This document shows, in pieces, positions 4,387 to 6,050 of a DNA stretch of 6,050 bases. Origin of the DNA: an uncultured Balneolaceae bacterium (GTDB taxonomy: Bacteria; Bacteroidota; Rhodothermia; Balneolales; Balneolaceae). The stretch is taken from positions 1 through 6,050 of the forward strand of contig CALJMB010000359.1 of assembly GCA_937982515.1 (NCBI GenBank), read 5' to 3'. Made by a program: the position numbers and the translations under genes. Under the pieces are notes generated by a model. That model saw nothing but the letters and a program-made list of their open reading frames with translations, did no database searches and was not told where the DNA came from. Position 1 is the stretch's first letter. Every line of letters begins with the position of its first letter.

Positions 4387-5899
4387 CGGCAACCTCCTGT
4401 TCTTTTTTAGTTACAATGGCACCCACGGTTAGTTGGTCTTTGGTAAAATAGGTGTTGGCCACGCGGCGGAGGTCATCCAGGGTGACCTTATTGAGTTCCT
4501 CCAGATCGGTAAACACCGTGCGCCAGTCGCCCCGCTGGGCCTGGGCGGCAGCCAGCGCCTGCGCCAGCCCGCTGTTAGAGTCGAGGCTGCGCACAAGGCC
4601 GGCACGGGCGTTGGTTCGGGCGCGGTCCAGTTCTTCCCGGGTAAGTTCCCCGTTTTTGACCTTTTGAATCTCTTCGTGAATGGCCGCTTCAAGGGTATCC
4701 ACGCTGACGCCCTGGTTGGGTACGGCAAAGGTCAGGAACATGCTTTGGTATTTGGTGCCCGGAAAGCCGTTGAACGCCTGAACGGCAAGGGCTGTCTGCT
4801 CTTCCTCAACCATGCGCTTGTACAGGCGGGAGGTACGTCCGCTGGAGATGATGGAGCCGAGCAGCTGAAGCGCCTTGGCATCGGGGTGCGACTCTGCCAC
4901 GGTGTGATAGCCCATCAGGAGGAAAGGCTGAGACTCTCCTTCTATAGTGAAGCGGCGCTGGCCCCGCTGTTTGGGTTCCTGAGTAAAAACAGGGGGCGGT
5001 TCCGGCGCGGGTTTCAGATCGCCGAAGTAGGTTTCGGCCAGTTTCTTCACGTTATCGGGATCTACATCTCCTGCAATGGCAATAGTAATGTTGTTAGGCA
5101 CATAATAGGTGTTGTAAAAGCGGCGGGCGTCTTCCATGGTGGTTGCCGTGATGTCGGAGTTCCAGCCCACTACGGGACGTCCGTACGGATGGGCGGTATA
5201 AGCCACGGCCAGAAATTCTTCGATCAGCCGGCCCAGCGGCTGAGACTCGGTGCGCATGCGCCGTTCTTCTCGTACCACCTCTTTCTCTTTATAGAACTCT
5301 CTGAATACCGGATTTTTGAACCGGTCGGCTTCCAGGCTGAACCACAGTTCTATACGGTTCTGCGGAAGGCTGTAAAAGTATATCGTCAAGTCGGCGCCGG
5401 TGCCGGCGTTCAGACCCGTACCCCCGTTGCGTTCTATGATCTGGGAAAATTCGTTATTCACCACATACTGGCCCGATTCTTCCTGGAGCTGTTCAAACTG
5501 CGACCATAGTTTCTTCATCCTGGCGGAGTCGGGCATGGGCTTGTACGATTCAGTCAGCCATTGCCTGTAGGTTTGATCCACTTTTTCCAGCAGCACCTTT
5601 TCTTTCTCCCAGTTGGAGGTGCCTATGTAATCGGTGCCTTTAAAAGCCATATGCTCAAAGATATGAGCTATACCTGTATGTCCCGCGGGTTCATTGGCCC
5701 CGCCAACGTCTACAAAGGTTACAAAACTCGCCACCGGCGCTACAGGGCGCTCTATCACGATGAACGTGAGCCCGTTATCGAGGGTAAATTCGGTTACCTT
5801 TTTTTCGAATTCTTCAAGAGACTGCGCTCTTGCCAGAGGCATAGATACCAAAAGAAGAAGTATCCATCCCGATGTGAGGAGAGTGATTTTTTCTCTCAT
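4373..5899 (-). CDS. M16 family zinc metallopeptidase, catalytic subunit (exported)
   Basis: This 508-aa protein starts with a clear signal peptide (residues 1-25: basic MREK, hydrophobic WILLLLVSM, cleavage near ARA-Q), so it acts in the periplasm. The inverzincin motif HIFEH is at residues 79-83 (H79 and H83 zinc ligands, E82 catalytic base). The distal acidic pair is in EKEVVREERRMRTE: by alignment with pitrilysin, E212 is the third zinc ligand and E205 the supporting glutamate. The gap from H83 to E212 is 129 residues rather than about 76 because of a charged, probably helical insertion at about 95-150, which I recall as usual in this subfamily. The N-terminal M16 domain spans about 37-235 and the C-terminal half about 250-490. 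The R/Y pair expected in the second half is missing (SRLYKRMVEEEQTALAV, with V364 and L371 at those places); the downstream gene supplies it. The ATG at 5899 has AGGAG 4 nt upstream. It is first in a two-gene operon. Likely roles are degradation of peptides or misfolded proteins in the periplasm; the substrate is unknown. Confidence 0.95.
   Translation of the reverse strand: MREKITLLTSGWILLLLVSMPLARAQSLEEFEKKVTEFTLDNGLTFIVIERPVAPVASFVTFVDVGGANEPAGHTGIAHIFEHMAFKGTDYIGTSNWEKEKVLLEKVDQTYRQWLTESYKPMPDSARMKKLWSQFEQLQEESGQYVVNNEFSQIIERNGGTGLNAGTGADLTIYFYSLPQNRIELWFSLEADRFKNPVFREFYKEKEVVREERRMRTESQPLGRLIEEFLAVAYTAHPYGRPVVGWNSDITATTMEDARRFYNTYYVPNNITIAIAGDVDPDNVKKLAETYFGDLKPAPEPPPVFTQEPKQRGQRRFTIEGESQPFLLMGYHTVAESHPDAKALQLLGSIISSGRTSRLYKRMVEEEQTALAVQAFNGFPGTKYQSMFLTFAVPNQGVSVDTLEAAIHEEIQKVKNGELTREELDRARTNARAGLVRSLDSNSGLAQALAAAQAQRGDWRTVFTDLEELNKVTLDDLRRVANTYFTKDQLTVGAIVTKKEQEVADAAQ
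4393..4398 (-). promoter_or_regulatory. Shine-Dalgarno site of the second M16 gene
   Basis: AGGAGG on the minus strand, 6 nt before the ATG at 4386. It is embedded in the codons for Q-E-V near the end of the upstream M16 gene. Its spacing decides for the ATG at 4386 over the TTG at 4392 and the ATG at 4353, and suggests translational coupling of the two subunits. Confidence 0.7.
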
Positions 5900-5903
5900 G
5901 TTG

Positions 5904-5908
5904 CTCCT
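5904..5908 (-). promoter_or_regulatory. Shine-Dalgarno site of the first M16 gene
   Basis: AGGAG on the minus strand, 4 nt before the ATG at 5899. The spacing is short but workable. It supports the chosen start, which is also the one that gives a complete signal peptide. Confidence 0.55.
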
Positions 5909-6050
5909 GATTGTGGTTGCGGTTGAAAAAACAATATGTGGTATAGGTTGCTTTTATACAATTAAAAACTCTTTAAGGGAGGGATAAAAAGTTCAAGAGA
6001 TATGATCCGGGCCTTCCTGGCTTTGGTAAGTAGCACAAAGAACGTTGCCA
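5909..6050 (-). other. upstream region of the M16 operon
   Basis: This AT-rich leader should hold the promoter of the M16 pair. On the minus strand a TATAAA (5953-5958) and several T-rich tracts are present, but no pair of hexamers with good spacing stands out. Two minus-strand frames are open from the right edge for about 25-29 codons, too short to call the end of a neighbouring gene. Confidence 0.4.

Noticed and set aside
4433..5509. 358-codon open frame on the + strand, antisense to the catalytic M16 gene
   Set aside because: It lies wholly opposite a well-supported M16 gene, and its translation shows no family motif, so it is a shadow frame.
5953..5958. TATAAA as a -10 element of the M16 operon
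   Set aside because: No acceptable -35 hexamer at 16-18 nt upstream, and the AT-rich region gives many chance matches.
5962..6050. Possible 3' end of a further minus-strand gene at the right edge
   Set aside because: Two frames are open from the edge for about 25-29 codons, which is expected by chance; neither shows a recognisable motif.

Overview
The window looks like an ordinary chromosomal stretch of a Gram-negative bacterium of the Bacteroidota/Balneolota/Rhodothermota (FCB) type. That placement is an inference. It rests on the protein families present (a heterodimeric periplasmic M16 protease pair, an OsmC protein with an added HxxDCxxC motif, a YfiT-like DinB protein), on weak or absent Shine-Dalgarno sites on the small genes, and on spacers filled with CCCCTAAAGGGG-like and AACCCTGTCAGGGTT-like palindromes of a kind I associate with this group. 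Base composition is roughly balanced in the genes. No mobile element, CRISPR array, tRNA or rRNA was seen.

Layout from left to right. (1) 2-331, + strand: the C-terminal 109 residues of a beta-propeller (PD40/TolB-like) protein whose start lies outside the window. (2) 332-666: a gene-free spacer with two near-identical 23-nt repeats 120 bp apart and several hairpins. (3) 667-1104, - strand: an OsmC/Ohr-family protein. (4) 1224-1757, - strand: a DinB-superfamily (YfiT-like) putative metal-dependent enzyme. (5) 1758-2238: a second gene-free spacer with a perfect 22-bp hairpin, a perfect 36-nt palindrome that fits a bidirectional intrinsic terminator, and a GC-rich hairpin. (6) 2239-5899, - strand: two overlapping genes for exported M16 (insulinase/pitrilysin) proteins. 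(7) 5900-6050: the upstream region of that operon.

The M16 pair is the functional core. The promoter-proximal gene (508 aa) carries the zinc site HxxEH plus the distal glutamates. The distal gene (about 715 aa) has lost the zinc site (SxxGT at the aligned position) but carries the R/Y substrate-binding pair that the first subunit lacks, and it ends in an extra LolA/lipoprotein-sorting-like domain of about 210 residues. The two genes overlap by 14 nt, with a perfect AGGAGG inside the last codons of the first, so translational coupling of two subunits of one periplasmic protease is the natural reading.

No clearly new biological system is visible. The points most worth a second look are the complementary active-site layout and C-terminal domain of the M16 pair, the cysteine-rich insertion in the OsmC protein, and the structured, possibly dispersed repeats in the two large spacers.
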